Assembly (NCBI RefSeq): GCF_003254525.1
Contig: NZ_QFYS01000001.1
Coordinates: forward strand, 186,001-250,000
From: Phenylobacterium kunshanense
GTDB lineage: Bacteria; Pseudomonadota; Alphaproteobacteria; Caulobacterales; Caulobacteraceae
Length of the DNA stretch: 64,000 nt
Direction: 5' to 3'
Shown in pieces: positions 48,157 to 57,084 of the stretch. The translations under genes and the position numbers were made by a program. The notes below the pieces were generated by a model. It did not search any database and had not been told where the DNA came from. It saw only the letters and a list, made by a program, of their open reading frames with translations. Each line of letters begins with the position of its first letter. The stretch's first letter is position 1.

Positions 48157-48161
48157 GCCAA

Positions 48162-48238
48162 GGGCGGCTAGCTCAGCTGGTTAGAGCACCTCGTTTACAC
48201 CGAGGGGGTCGGGGGTTCGAATCCCTCGCCGCCCACCA
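48162..48238 (+). tRNA. tRNA-Val (anticodon TAC)
   Basis: A 77-base cloverleaf with acceptor stem GGGCGGC/GCCGCCC, D-arm GCTCAGCTGGTTAGAGC, anticodon stem CCTCG/CGAGG with loop TTTACAC (anticodon TAC, 48196-48198), T-arm GGGGGTTCGAATCCC and an encoded CCA end. It reads GTA and, with wobble, other valine codons. Confidence 0.96.
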
Positions 48239-48318
48239 TCCCGGGCAGACCAAGAGGACGCCGGACCCGCGGCGGAGCCGCAAATGGTGATCGGCGCGCT
48301 TTCCGAGAGCTGGGACTG

Positions 48319-49227
48319 ATGCGCTACCGCGATCTGGGGCGCACGGGCTTGCGGGTTTCCGAACTCGGCTTCGGCTGCGCGAGCTGGTGGGGCAAGCCGC
48401 GGTTCGAGGAGCGGACGGCGCTGGGCCTGGTCCACGAGGCGATCGACCTCGGCGTCACGCTGTTTGACACTGGCGCGAGCTATTCGGCGGGGGAAGCGGA
48501 GCCACGACTCGGGCGGGCGCTGAAGGGGCGCGATACCTCGCAGCTCGTGATTGCGACCAAGGCCGGGACCTATCACGCCGGCGGCGGGCGCATCGCTCGC
48601 GACATGAGCCCATCCGCCATCGTCGCCAGCGCCGAGCGCAGCCTGGTCAATCTGGGCCTGGACGCCCTGGGACTGCTGCAACTGCACGGACCGTCAGCCG
48701 CCGAGCTCGATGCGTTGCTTCCGACGCTGGAAAGCCTGAAGGCTCGGGGGGTGGCGCGCGCCGTCGGCCTGAACAGCTTCGATCCACTCGTCATCGAGCA
48801 TGCCGTCGGCCTGCCGCAGGTGGACGTCGTGATGGTCGACTACAACGTCCTCAGGCCCGAGCGGGAGCCGCTGATCGCGCGCGCGGCCGCGGGGGGTAAA
48901 GGCGTCCTCGCAGGGATGCCGCTGGCGATGGGACACACGCGGCCGCTGCTGGCGCGCCTCAAGGGGCCGCAGGACATCTGGTACGCCGCGCGGGCGCTAG
49001 CGAAGCACCGGGGCGAACTCGCCAAGGGTCGGCGCTTCAGCTTTCTGCACGACCTGCCCGAGATGACCGGCGCTCAGGCGGCGCTGGCCTATGTGCTGTC
49101 CAATCCGGGGGTCAGCGCGGCCGTGTTCGGGGCCACGCGCTCAGGACATCTGCGCGAAAACATCGCCGCCTCGGGCCTGGCGCTGTCTGCAGACCTCATC
49201 TCGCGCATACGCGCTGCGCAACAGTAA
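48319..49227 (+). CDS. Aldo/keto reductase family protein
   Basis: A 302-residue TIM-barrel oxidoreductase. It starts RYRDLGRTGLRVSELGFGC, and has FDTGASYSAGEAEPRLGRAL, where the catalytic Asp and Tyr lie. VIATKAGTY gives the Lys, LLQLHGPS the His region, and GATRSGHLRENI the NADP(H)-binding end. No signal peptide is seen. The closest type is the galactose- or L-arabinose-dehydrogenase-like group. It is followed 88 bases later by a flavin monooxygenase on the same strand. Confidence 0.87.
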   Translation: MRYRDLGRTGLRVSELGFGCASWWGKPRFEERTALGLVHEAIDLGVTLFDTGASYSAGEAEPRLGRALKGRDTSQLVIATKAGTYHAGGGRIARDMSPSAIVASAERSLVNLGLDALGLLQLHGPSAAELDALLPTLESLKARGVARAVGLNSFDPLVIEHAVGLPQVDVVMVDYNVLRPEREPLIARAAAGGKGVLAGMPLAMGHTRPLLARLKGPQDIWYAARALAKHRGELAKGRRFSFLHDLPEMTGAQAALAYVLSNPGVSAAVFGATRSGHLRENIAASGLALSADLISRIRAAQQ

Positions 49228-49315
49228 GCCTTTGACGTGGCGTGAGGACTTCCGCGACGCGGCGGCGGGAGTCATTCTGCCTTCCAGAACAACGATAACC
49301 TATGGGCAGGAGCGC

Positions 49316-51241
49316 ATGTCGGAGATCCCGTCGAACCTGGAAGACGTACTGAAAGACGCTCACCTTCCGGCGCTGATGACCGCCATGGTCCACATGACCG
49401 GCGACACGAGCTGGCTGAAGGCGGACTGGACCCCGGTCTACAACCCGCTGTCGCGAGGCGACACCGGCCTGCCTGAAGACGTTCAGGCCGACATCCGCAA
49501 ACGCGCCGCGGCGGCGATTCGGGAATATCTCGGCGGCAAGCCCCTGCAGATGCCCAATCCCCCTACCGAGATCCTGCGCAGGCAGATGGACTTCGTGGCC
49601 GGCGCGCCGATCCCCGAGCAGTACGTCGACTTCCTCATGGATGAGCTTGCCCTGAAGGGGGAGAGCTCCAAGGATCCGAAGTTCGACAAGCCAATCCACC
49701 AGGAGGCCGCGCGACGGCTGAAGGTGCTGGTGATCGGCGCCGGCATGTCGGGCATTCTGACGGGCATCCGGCTCAGCCAGGCGGGCGTGCCGTTCGAGAT
49801 CGTCGACAAGAACCCCGACGTTGGCGGCACCTGGTTGGAGAACACCTATCCGGGCTGCCGGGTGGACAACTCGAACCACATGTACAGCTACTCGTTCGAG
49901 CCGAGCCACGAGTGGCCGCAGCATTTCTCGCCCCAGCCCGTGCTGCTGGAGTACTTCCGCAAGGTCGCCGCCAAGCACGATCTCAAGAAGCATATCCGCT
50001 TCGAGACCATGGTCGAGCAGGTGGCGTGGGACGACTCGCGCGGCGTGTGGCGCGCCACGCTGAAGGGCAAGGACGGCAAGACCGAGGTGGTGGAGGCCAG
50101 CGCCGTCGTGACGGCCGTGGGCCAGCTCAACCGCCCCAACTATCCTGACATCGAGGGCATCGGCAGCTTCGCGGGGCCGGCGTTCCACTCAGCCGAATGG
50201 CGGCATGACGTCGACCTGAAAGGTAAGCGCGTCGCCGTGATCGGGACCGGCGCGTCGGCCTACCAGTTCGTGCCCGAGATCGCCCCCACGGTCGGCAAGC
50301 TGAAGGTCTTCCAGCGCACGCCTCCCTGGGGCCTGCCCGTGCCGCACTACCACGAAGACGTTCCCGAAGGGATGAAGTGGACCCTCGAGCACGTACCGTT
50401 CTTCGACAAGTGGTACCGCTTCTGGCTGTTCTGGATGACCACCGAGGGCTTCCTGCCGATGGTGAAGTCCGACCCGAATTGGAGCGGCCCGACCTACGCC
50501 GTGGGGCCGGAGAACGCCATGCTCCGCGAGATGGTGATGGAATCCTACCGGGCCCAGACCGCCGACCGGCCGGAGCTTCTTGAGCGGGTCACCCCCAACT
50601 ACCCGATCGGCGGCAAACGCTCGGTGCTCGACAACGGAACCTGGCTGGCGGCCCTGAAGCGGCCGAACGTCGAGCTGATCACCGACAAGATCGTGCGGAT
50701 CACGCCCAAGGGTGTCGTCACCGCCGACGGGACCGTGCACGAGGTCGACGTGCTGATCTACGGCACCGGTTTCCAGGCCTCGAACTTCCTGTCGTACCTG
50801 AAGGTGAAGGGCCGCGGCGGCCGCGACCTGCATGACGCCTGGGGCGGCGACGCCCGGGCTTATCTGGGGATCACCCACCCCGGCTTCCCGAACTTCTTCA
50901 CCCTGTACGGGCCGAACACCAACATCGTGGTCAACGGCTCGATCATCTTCTTCTCGGAGTGCGCGGTCCGCTACGTGATCGGCTGCCTGAAACTGCTGGC
51001 CGAGACCGGGGCCAGTGCGATCGAGCCGAAGCAGGAGGTCTACGACGACTTCAACCGTAGGGTCGACGAGGCCAACGCCGGCTGGGCCTGGGGCTCGCCT
51101 CACGTGTCGAGCTGGTACAAGAACCAGTTCGGTCGGGTCAGCCAGAACTGGCCCTTTGGCCTGATCGACTACTGGAAGGCGACGCTGGCGCCCAACCAGG
51201 ACGACTTCGTGCTGGAGAAGGCGGCCGAGCCGGTCGCCTGA
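49316..51241 (+). CDS. Baeyer-Villiger-type flavin monooxygenase
   Basis: A 641-residue FAD- and NADPH-dependent enzyme that would insert oxygen into ketones to give esters or lactones. The first 135 residues are a helical extension without a known fold. The FAD site is VIGAGMSGI (about residue 140), the Baeyer-Villiger fingerprint FAGPAFHSAEW (285-295) matches FxGxxxHxxxW, and the NADPH site is VIGTGASAYQ. TGFQASNF and GPNTNIVVNGS near the end are also typical. AGGAG precedes the ATG by 3 bases; the frame is open further upstream only as overlap with the aldo/keto reductase. The substrate is unknown; the family includes cyclic-ketone and steroid oxidising enzymes. Confidence 0.9.
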   Translation: MSEIPSNLEDVLKDAHLPALMTAMVHMTGDTSWLKADWTPVYNPLSRGDTGLPEDVQADIRKRAAAAIREYLGGKPLQMPNPPTEILRRQMDFVAGAPIPEQYVDFLMDELALKGESSKDPKFDKPIHQEAARRLKVLVIGAGMSGILTGIRLSQAGVPFEIVDKNPDVGGTWLENTYPGCRVDNSNHMYSYSFEPSHEWPQHFSPQPVLLEYFRKVAAKHDLKKHIRFETMVEQVAWDDSRGVWRATLKGKDGKTEVVEASAVVTAVGQLNRPNYPDIEGIGSFAGPAFHSAEWRHDVDLKGKRVAVIGTGASAYQFVPEIAPTVGKLKVFQRTPPWGLPVPHYHEDVPEGMKWTLEHVPFFDKWYRFWLFWMTTEGFLPMVKSDPNWSGPTYAVGPENAMLREMVMESYRAQTADRPELLERVTPNYPIGGKRSVLDNGTWLAALKRPNVELITDKIVRITPKGVVTADGTVHEVDVLIYGTGFQASNFLSYLKVKGRGGRDLHDAWGGDARAYLGITHPGFPNFFTLYGPNTNIVVNGSIIFFSECAVRYVIGCLKLLAETGASAIEPKQEVYDDFNRRVDEANAGWAWGSPHVSSWYKNQFGRVSQNWPFGLIDYWKATLAPNQDDFVLEKAAEPVA

Positions 51242-51247
51242 CCGGCG

Positions 51248-52255
51248 TCAGCCGGTCAGCAGGGCGAGCAGGGCGAACGAAGCCAGCCAGTGCTCGCCCA
51301 TGTAGTCGCCCGCCACATGGGGCAGGGCGGCGTTCAGGTGGTCCTGCGCCGCTCGCCTCATCACGGACTGGGCCGGGTGATCCATAGGCAGCGCCGCGGC
51401 GACCTCGCGCCAGCACCAGGCACGCGACAGGTTCAGGCCGTCGAGGTGGGCGATCTTGCCGTCCGTGCGGTCCGTCGGGGCGACCGGTGCGAACAGGCTG
51501 GCGGGCTGCTCGGCCGCGACGTCGGGCAGAAACTCCCCGAACCAGAGCTCGAAGCCCGCGGGCGCCATGAGGCGGGCCATGCAGGCGGCTTCCAGGAGAG
51601 TGGGCGATAAGAAGTCGTCGAGCGACGGCTCCCAGGCCTGCGCGCCGCGGTCGGCGGCGTACCAGCCGGCGGCGCGGCCGGCGAGGAGCAGGTGCATCTC
51701 CGCGTCGCCAGCCGCTTCGGCATAGTCGGCGGCCAGGCGCAGGGCGAAGGCGGTGGAAGAGTGGACGCCAGTCCGGATCGGGTAGGCGGCGATCGGCAGG
51801 AAGTCGCGCAGGCGCTGGGCGAAGGCGTCTGCGAGCGGCCGATGCGTCGCCGCCCACGGCGCGTCGTGGGCCAGCAGTTCGGCCTGCAGCTTCAGCAGCC
51901 AGCCCCAGCCATACGGGCGCTCGAAGCCGCGCGTGGAGGGCCGGGCGAGGTAGTCGAGTTCCGCGCCCACCTTGGCTTCAGTGAAACTGTCGTCGAACAG
52001 GGCGCGGATCGCCGGCCCTTCCGGGATGCCGGGAAACAGGCGCAGGAGCGTCGCCAGTGTCCAGTAGCCGTGGACGCAGGAGTGCCAGTCGAAGCTGCCG
52101 AAGTAGATCGGGTGCAGGTCCCTGGGCCCGCGCACGTCGGCTGGACCGTCCAGCACGTGGTCCATCTTGTTGGGGTACTCGCGGCCGACATGGCTCAGGG
52201 CGATGCGGGCGAAGCTGGAGGCCAGAGCTGGCGTCAGCTCAGAAGGCGAGGACAT
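51248..52255 (-). CDS. DUF2891 family protein
   Basis: A 335-residue soluble protein, mostly helical, fitting DUF2891: RIALSHVGREYPNKMDHVLD, PIYFGSFDWHSCVHGYWTL, ERPYGWGWLLKLQAEL, GVHSSTAFAL and HWLASFALLALLTG. An alpha-toroid fold of the glycosyl-hydrolase or epimerase type is likely, but the reaction is not known. It overlaps the DUF979 gene by 17 bases and is the last of a three-gene operon. Confidence 0.82.
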   Translation of the reverse strand: MSSPSELTPALASSFARIALSHVGREYPNKMDHVLDGPADVRGPRDLHPIYFGSFDWHSCVHGYWTLATLLRLFPGIPEGPAIRALFDDSFTEAKVGAELDYLARPSTRGFERPYGWGWLLKLQAELLAHDAPWAATHRPLADAFAQRLRDFLPIAAYPIRTGVHSSTAFALRLAADYAEAAGDAEMHLLLAGRAAGWYAADRGAQAWEPSLDDFLSPTLLEAACMARLMAPAGFELWFGEFLPDVAAEQPASLFAPVAPTDRTDGKIAHLDGLNLSRAWCWREVAAALPMDHPAQSVMRRAAQDHLNAALPHVAGDYMGEHWLASFALLALLTG

Positions 52256-53189
52256 ACATCAGCACCAGGTTGCCGACGAGTAGGGGCAGGGCGGTGGGGA
52301 TCTGCGCCTTGATCACGGCGTAGCGGTCGGGCAGCTCCAGCAGGGCCGCGGGCACCAGGTTGAAGTTGGCCGCCAGCGGGGTCATCAGGGTCCCGCAGAA
52401 TCCCGAGAGCATCCCGATGGAGCAGACCACGGCCGGGTCTCCCCCGAACTGTCCGATGAGGATCGGCAGGCCGATCCCCGCGGTCATCACCGGGAAGGCG
52501 GCGAAGGCGTTGCCCATGATGATGGTGAAGCCCGCCATGCCGAGGCAGTAGACCGCGACGGCGGTGAGGCGCGCGTCCATCGGGATCCAGTCCGTGACGA
52601 GTTGGCCGATCAGTTCCCCGACACCGGCCAGGGCGAACACCGCGCCTAGGGCGGCGAGCATCTGGGGCAGGAGCGCGGCCCACCCGACCGTGTCCATCAG
52701 CCGCCGGCCTTCCTGCAGCGGGCTCATCGGCGGCTGCCGCAGAAGGATGAGCGCGACAGCGACGGCGACGATGGCGGCCAGGGCGAGGGAGAGCAGCGTC
52801 GCCTGCTTCGGATCCAGCAACGGCTGGCCGCCGAGCTCGATGGGCTTCAGGACGAGCACGCCGAACGCCACCACGACGGGCAGCGTCAGAGCTGGGACGA
52901 AGAGCTTCTCACCGAACCGCTCCGCCAGGGCGCGGCGCTCCTCGGGCGAGGTGGTGGCGGGCTGGCCCCGGCCCAACATCCCGAACCCGGCAATGGCGGC
53001 GAGGCCCAGCACGAGGACGCCGTTGCCGAGGTCGCCGAGATGGTCGCCCGCCAGGAAGCTGAGCGAGACCAGCGCCCAGAACAGGGCGTTGCCGAACCGC
53101 TTGCCATTGTTGCGGTCGAGCGCGCTGAGGACCGCGAAGGCGGCGAAGACCAGCCCGGCCAGGACATAGACGGCGCCGAGCTTGATCAT
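52239..53189 (-). CDS. DUF979 family membrane protein
   Basis: A 316-residue inner-membrane protein with eight to ten helices, including VLAGLVFAAFAVLSALDRNN, MGNAFAAFPVMTAGIGLPIL and SGFCGTLMTPLAANFNLVPA. It pairs with DUF969 as the two halves of a presumed permease, often found with pyroglutamyl-peptidase or DUF2891 genes. ATGA overlap with the DUF969 gene supports a two-subunit transporter. Substrate unknown; peptide or amino-acid derivatives have been suggested from context in other genomes. Confidence 0.82.
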   Translation of the reverse strand: MIKLGAVYVLAGLVFAAFAVLSALDRNNGKRFGNALFWALVSLSFLAGDHLGDLGNGVLVLGLAAIAGFGMLGRGQPATTSPEERRALAERFGEKLFVPALTLPVVVAFGVLVLKPIELGGQPLLDPKQATLLSLALAAIVAVAVALILLRQPPMSPLQEGRRLMDTVGWAALLPQMLAALGAVFALAGVGELIGQLVTDWIPMDARLTAVAVYCLGMAGFTIIMGNAFAAFPVMTAGIGLPILIGQFGGDPAVVCSIGMLSGFCGTLMTPLAANFNLVPAALLELPDRYAVIKAQIPTALPLLVGNLVLMYVLAF

Positions 53190-53854
53190 GGGCCGGCCCT
53201 CCGACGCAGGCGGCGGTCGAACAGGATCAGCCGGGCGGCGTGAATGACGAAGGCGACGATCGCGGTGGGGATGGCCCAGACCGACAGGTGGATCGGGTCG
53301 ACGGTGATGCCGCTGGTGGCCAGGAAGCCCACCATCAGGAGGATCGACCCGATCGCGATGAATATGTCCTCCCCGAAGAAGAGGCCGATGTTGTCCGTGG
53401 CCGAGGCCATGGCGCGGGTCTGCTGCCGGGCGTCGTCATCCAGAGGGCCGGTTCGGGCCTCCACGGCCCCCTCCGCCATTGGGGCCACCATGGGGCGAAT
53501 GCTCTGGGCGTGTCCGGCGATGGAGGTCAGGCCCAGCGCCGACGTGATCTGGCGGAAGGCCAGGTAGCCGATCAGGAACGGTCCGACCGAGACCCCGCGG
53601 AAGCGGGCGATCAGGGTGCGGGCGCGTTCCTGCAGCCCGGCGCGCTCGACCACGCCGATCACCGGGAGGACGAGATAGGCGGCGCTGACGAAGCGGTTCT
53701 CGTTGAACGCCCTGCCGAAGGCTTCCAGCACCTCGACGGGCGACAGGCCCGCGGCCAGCCCGGTGACGAAGGCGGCGATCACCACCACGAGGAGTGGATT
53801 CAGCCGCACGGCGAATCCGACCACGACGGCCGCGACGCCCAGGAGCGTCAGCAT
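53186..53854 (-). CDS. DUF969 family membrane protein
   Basis: A 222-residue inner-membrane protein with five to six helices (VAAVVVGFAVRLNPLLVVVI, FRQITSALGLTSIAGHAQSI, SATDNIGLFFGEDIFIAIGS). It is the small partner of DUF979, likely a permease. A strong GGAGGGGGAACC ribosome site precedes the ATG. It begins 39 bases after rsmA on the same strand and may be read on from the rsmA operon. Confidence 0.82.
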   Translation of the reverse strand: MLTLLGVAAVVVGFAVRLNPLLVVVIAAFVTGLAAGLSPVEVLEAFGRAFNENRFVSAAYLVLPVIGVVERAGLQERARTLIARFRGVSVGPFLIGYLAFRQITSALGLTSIAGHAQSIRPMVAPMAEGAVEARTGPLDDDARQQTRAMASATDNIGLFFGEDIFIAIGSILLMVGFLATSGITVDPIHLSVWAIPTAIVAFVIHAARLILFDRRLRRRAGP

Positions 53855-53893
53855 GGTTCCCCCTCCGAATCCCCGCTCATGGGACCCGCTGGA

Positions 53894-54721
53894 TCAGCGG
53901 CGCGCAAGCCAGGCGTCGGCCAGCGCCAGGAAACCTTCGATGGAAATGACTTCGGCCCGGGCTTGCGGATCGAGCCCTGCCGCCACGATGAGCTCTTCTC
54001 CGCCCAGCGCCTTCAGGCTTGATCGCAGCATCTTGCGCCGCTGGCCAAATGCGGCGGCGGTGATGCGCTGGAGGGCGTCCAGCCGCTCGGAGCTGGGCCG
54101 GTCGGCGCGGGGCTCGAGGCGGACGACCGCCGAGTCCACCTTGGGCGGCGGCGTGAAGGCCCGGGCCGGGGCGTCCAGCACCCGCTGGGCGCGGCAGGTG
54201 GCCTGGACGACGACGCCGAGGCGGCCATAGGCGTCCTCTCCGGGCCCCTCCGTGATGCGGTCGACGACCTCACGCTGGAACATCAGGGTGAGTGATGCCG
54301 GCGTCCATGGGCCCGTCAGCCACTTGATGAGCAGCGGCGTGCCGACGTTGTAGGGCAAGTTCGACACAAGGTGCGCCGGTGCGCCGGCCGCGATGAGGGC
54401 TTCATCCACCTTGAGCGCGTCGTCGAAGATCAGGGCCAGGCGCCCCCCGGCCGCGGCGGCCACGTCTTCCAGCAGGGGGCGGAACCGTTCGTCCTTCTCA
54501 ATGGCGGTCACGCGCGCGCCGGTTTCCAGCAAGGCGCGGGTGAGACCGCCAGGGCCCGGGCCCACTTCGATCACATGATCGCCTTCCCCTACCTGGGCGA
54601 GGCGGGCGATCTTACGGGTGATGTTGAGGTCGAGCAGGAAGTGCTGGCCGAACGCCTTCTTGGCCCACAGGCCGTGCGCCTCCAGCGCCGCGCGCAGGGT
54701 CGGCAGGTTGTCGAGGCTCAT
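53894..54721 (-). CDS. rsmA: 16S rRNA dimethyladenosine transferase
   Basis: RsmA (KsgA) methylates two adjacent adenines near the 3' end of 16S rRNA and checks small-subunit assembly. The 275 residues are the usual length. AKKAFGQHFLLD precedes motif I VIEVGPGPGGLTRALLE; the catalytic NLPYNVGTPLL is motif IV, and PPPKVDSAVVRL follows. Last of the lptF-lptG-lptD-surA-pdxA-rsmA run; its ATG overlaps the pdxA stop. Confidence 0.96.
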   Translation of the reverse strand: MSLDNLPTLRAALEAHGLWAKKAFGQHFLLDLNITRKIARLAQVGEGDHVIEVGPGPGGLTRALLETGARVTAIEKDERFRPLLEDVAAAAGGRLALIFDDALKVDEALIAAGAPAHLVSNLPYNVGTPLLIKWLTGPWTPASLTLMFQREVVDRITEGPGEDAYGRLGVVVQATCRAQRVLDAPARAFTPPPKVDSAVVRLEPRADRPSSERLDALQRITAAAFGQRRKMLRSSLKALGGEELIVAAGLDPQARAEVISIEGFLALADAWLARR

Positions 54722-55722
54722 GGGCGGCGGCGGGCGATGTCGGCCGCCATCCGAATGGCGGCGATCAGGCTGTCCGCCCGGGCGATCCCGCGCCCGGCGA
54801 TATCGAAGGCGGTGCCGTGGTCGGGTGATGTGCGCACGATGGGCAGGCCGAGGGTGACATTCACGCCCCCCCAGAAGTCGAGCATCTTGACGGGGATCAG
54901 CGCCTGGTCGTGGTAGAGGCAGACCACACCATCGTAGGTCTGGCGCGCCTCGGCGTGGAACAGGGTGTCTGCAGGGTAGGGACCTCGGGCGTCGACGCCG
55001 AGGTCCTTCAGCGCGCGCACCGCAGGGTCGACGATATCGATTTCCTCGCGGCCTATCGTCCCGCTCTCGCCGGCGTGGGGATTCAGGCCGGCCACGGCGA
55101 CCCGCGGGCTGCCGACGCCGAAATCCCGCCGCAGCGCCTGGGCGGTCACGAGACCGGCGTTGACGATGGCCTCGATGGAGAGCTTGTCCGCCACCCTGGC
55201 CAGCGGCTCATGGACGGTGACCAGCGTGGCGCGCAGGCCGCCGGCCGTAAGCATCATCACAGGGCCGCGGGCGCCGTCATAGCGGGTGGCGGCGGTGAGC
55301 TCGCCCAGGAACTCGGTGTGGCCGGGAAACTTGAAGCCGGCCTCGTACAGAGGCGCCTTGGAGATCGGCGCCGTCACCACGCCAGAAACCGTGCGCGACA
55401 ACGCCAGACCAACGGCCGTCTCGATCCACTGGATGATGGCCTGGGCGGCGCTGGGGTTGGGCTGGCCGGCCACCACGGGCGAACGCAGGGGCAGGTCGAG
55501 CACGGGCAGGCCATCGCGGAACGCGATCTCGGCCTCGGCGGGCGCAGAGATCGCGCGGATCGGCGTGGAGCCGGACGCGGGGGCAGAGGCGAGTGCGCGC
55601 GCATCGCCGACGACGAAGAACGGCGGCCCCTGATTCCGGAGCGCCCGCCAAGCCTTGACCACGATCTCGGGCCCGATGCCGGCCGGATCGCCGAGGGTCA
55701 GGGCGAGCGGTCCGGCGGTCAC
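54718..55722 (-). CDS. pdxA: 4-hydroxythreonine-4-phosphate dehydrogenase
   Basis: PdxA oxidises 4-phosphohydroxy-L-threonine in pyridoxal-phosphate synthesis, using NAD and a divalent metal. The 334 residues show TLGDPAGIGPEIVVKAW, APISKAPLYEAGF, the metal His in PGHTEFLGE, GLNPHAGESGTIGREE and YHDQALIPVKM. GTG start overlapping the surA stop (GTGA). Its place between surA and rsmA is conserved in proteobacteria. Confidence 0.95.
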   Translation of the reverse strand: MTAGPLALTLGDPAGIGPEIVVKAWRALRNQGPPFFVVGDARALASAPASGSTPIRAISAPAEAEIAFRDGLPVLDLPLRSPVVAGQPNPSAAQAIIQWIETAVGLALSRTVSGVVTAPISKAPLYEAGFKFPGHTEFLGELTAATRYDGARGPVMMLTAGGLRATLVTVHEPLARVADKLSIEAIVNAGLVTAQALRRDFGVGSPRVAVAGLNPHAGESGTIGREEIDIVDPAVRALKDLGVDARGPYPADTLFHAEARQTYDGVVCLYHDQALIPVKMLDFWGGVNVTLGLPIVRTSPDHGTAFDIAGRGIARADSLIAAIRMAADIARRRP

Positions 55723-57044
55723 CGGGTCTCGATGGTGGCCGAATTGCGCAGGTCGCGCATGTAGCGGCGAGCGATCATGCTGAGCTGCTGGCTGTAGAGG
55801 CGCGCCTCGATTTGCTCCTTGTCAGCCTGGGCTCCGCCCGCCGAGCGACGGCCGCACACCGCGACGAGATGCAGGCCGGCTGAGGTTCGGATCGGATCGG
55901 AGATCTCGCCGACCTTCAGGTTCTCGGACGCCTCGCGGAAGGGCGGCGCCAGGTCGCCCGCCTCTGCCTCGCCGAGGTCGCCGGCGACCACGCCCTGAAC
56001 GGCGCCGGCCGCGGCTTCCAGGCTGGCGCAGTCCTTGATCTGCGGCTTGAGCGCCAGCAGCTTGGCGCGGGCGGCGGCCTCGTCTGCGGCGGAGGCGCCC
56101 TGAGGCAGCGGCACGGCGGCCTGCTTGAGGTTCACGAGGGTCGTGTTGCCGCCAGCGCGCTTGTCCCGCAGATAAAGGATGTAGACGCCGTCCTTGACGG
56201 GGATCGGCTGCGAGAGTTGCCCAGGCCGAAGCTGTTCGAGCACTGGCGCGACCTCAGCCGGGACCTCGCTGGCGCTGACCCACCCGGCGTCGCCGCCCGC
56301 GGCCGCCGTGGGCAGGGCAGAGAACTGCCGGGCGACGGCCGGGAAGGGCGCACCCTGCTGCATCTGCGCCACGAGCTGCTGGGCGCCAGCCATGGCCTGC
56401 TGCATGCCGCCCACGCGCGTGGCGTCGATCAGCACTTCACCGATGTTGTACTGTGGCTTGGCCGCCTGGGCCGCGAGGCGCGCCTGGGTCGCGGCGATCT
56501 GGTCGTCGCCCACCCGAAGGCGGCTGCCGTAGCGGCCGCGGATCCAGCGGGTCCAGCTGATCTGGGCGCGCAGCTGCTGGCGGAGTGTGTCGGCGCCGAT
56601 TCCACGGGAGGCCAGATAGCCGAGGAACTGCTCGGCGCTCATGTTGTTCTGCTTGGCCATGTCCGCGATCTCTTCGTCGATCTCGGTGTCATCGGCGACG
56701 ATGTCGATCTTCTGCTCGCGCTCGACCCGGCGAAGCTCCTGGAACTGCAAGCGCTCGTCGACGAGGGAGATCAGCGCCTCACGCTGGAACTGAGGCACGT
56801 TCTCCTGCGTCGGCTGGACGCCGGACGTGGCGATCAGCAGGCGCATCCGCTGCCCGAGGTCATAGGTCGAGATGATGTCGTCGTTCACGACAGCCGCCAC
56901 CGACTCCGACAGTCCCTCGGGGCGCGCAGGCGCGGCGGGAGCGGCGTCGGGCTGTTGGGCGATGGTGGGGCTGGCGCCCACGGTGGCGAGCGCGCAGGCC
57001 AGCGCGACGCTCCGCGCGGTCGGGCCCGTCAGGTAACGCATCAT
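55719..57044 (-). CDS. surA: Periplasmic peptidyl-prolyl isomerase SurA
   Basis: SurA is a periplasmic chaperone that delivers outer-membrane proteins to the BAM complex. The 441 residues have a signal peptide (about 1-28), the SurA N-terminal core (SVAAVVNDDIISTYDLGQRM, about 37-170) and two parvulin-like isomerase domains, the first with GGDAGWVSASEVP, the second less well conserved. The ATG at 57044 starts the signal peptide and has GAAGGAAG upstream; an earlier ATG would overlap lptD and precede the signal. Co-transcribed with lptD, whose folding it supports. Confidence 0.88.
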   Translation of the reverse strand: MMRYLTGPTARSVALACALATVGASPTIAQQPDAAPAAPARPEGLSESVAAVVNDDIISTYDLGQRMRLLIATSGVQPTQENVPQFQREALISLVDERLQFQELRRVEREQKIDIVADDTEIDEEIADMAKQNNMSAEQFLGYLASRGIGADTLRQQLRAQISWTRWIRGRYGSRLRVGDDQIAATQARLAAQAAKPQYNIGEVLIDATRVGGMQQAMAGAQQLVAQMQQGAPFPAVARQFSALPTAAAGGDAGWVSASEVPAEVAPVLEQLRPGQLSQPIPVKDGVYILYLRDKRAGGNTTLVNLKQAAVPLPQGASAADEAAARAKLLALKPQIKDCASLEAAAGAVQGVVAGDLGEAEAGDLAPPFREASENLKVGEISDPIRTSAGLHLVAVCGRRSAGGAQADKEQIEARLYSQQLSMIARRYMRDLRNSATIETR

Positions 57045-57084
57045 GGACGAGAGTCTTCCTTCATGGAGCCGCACGAGGCCCATT

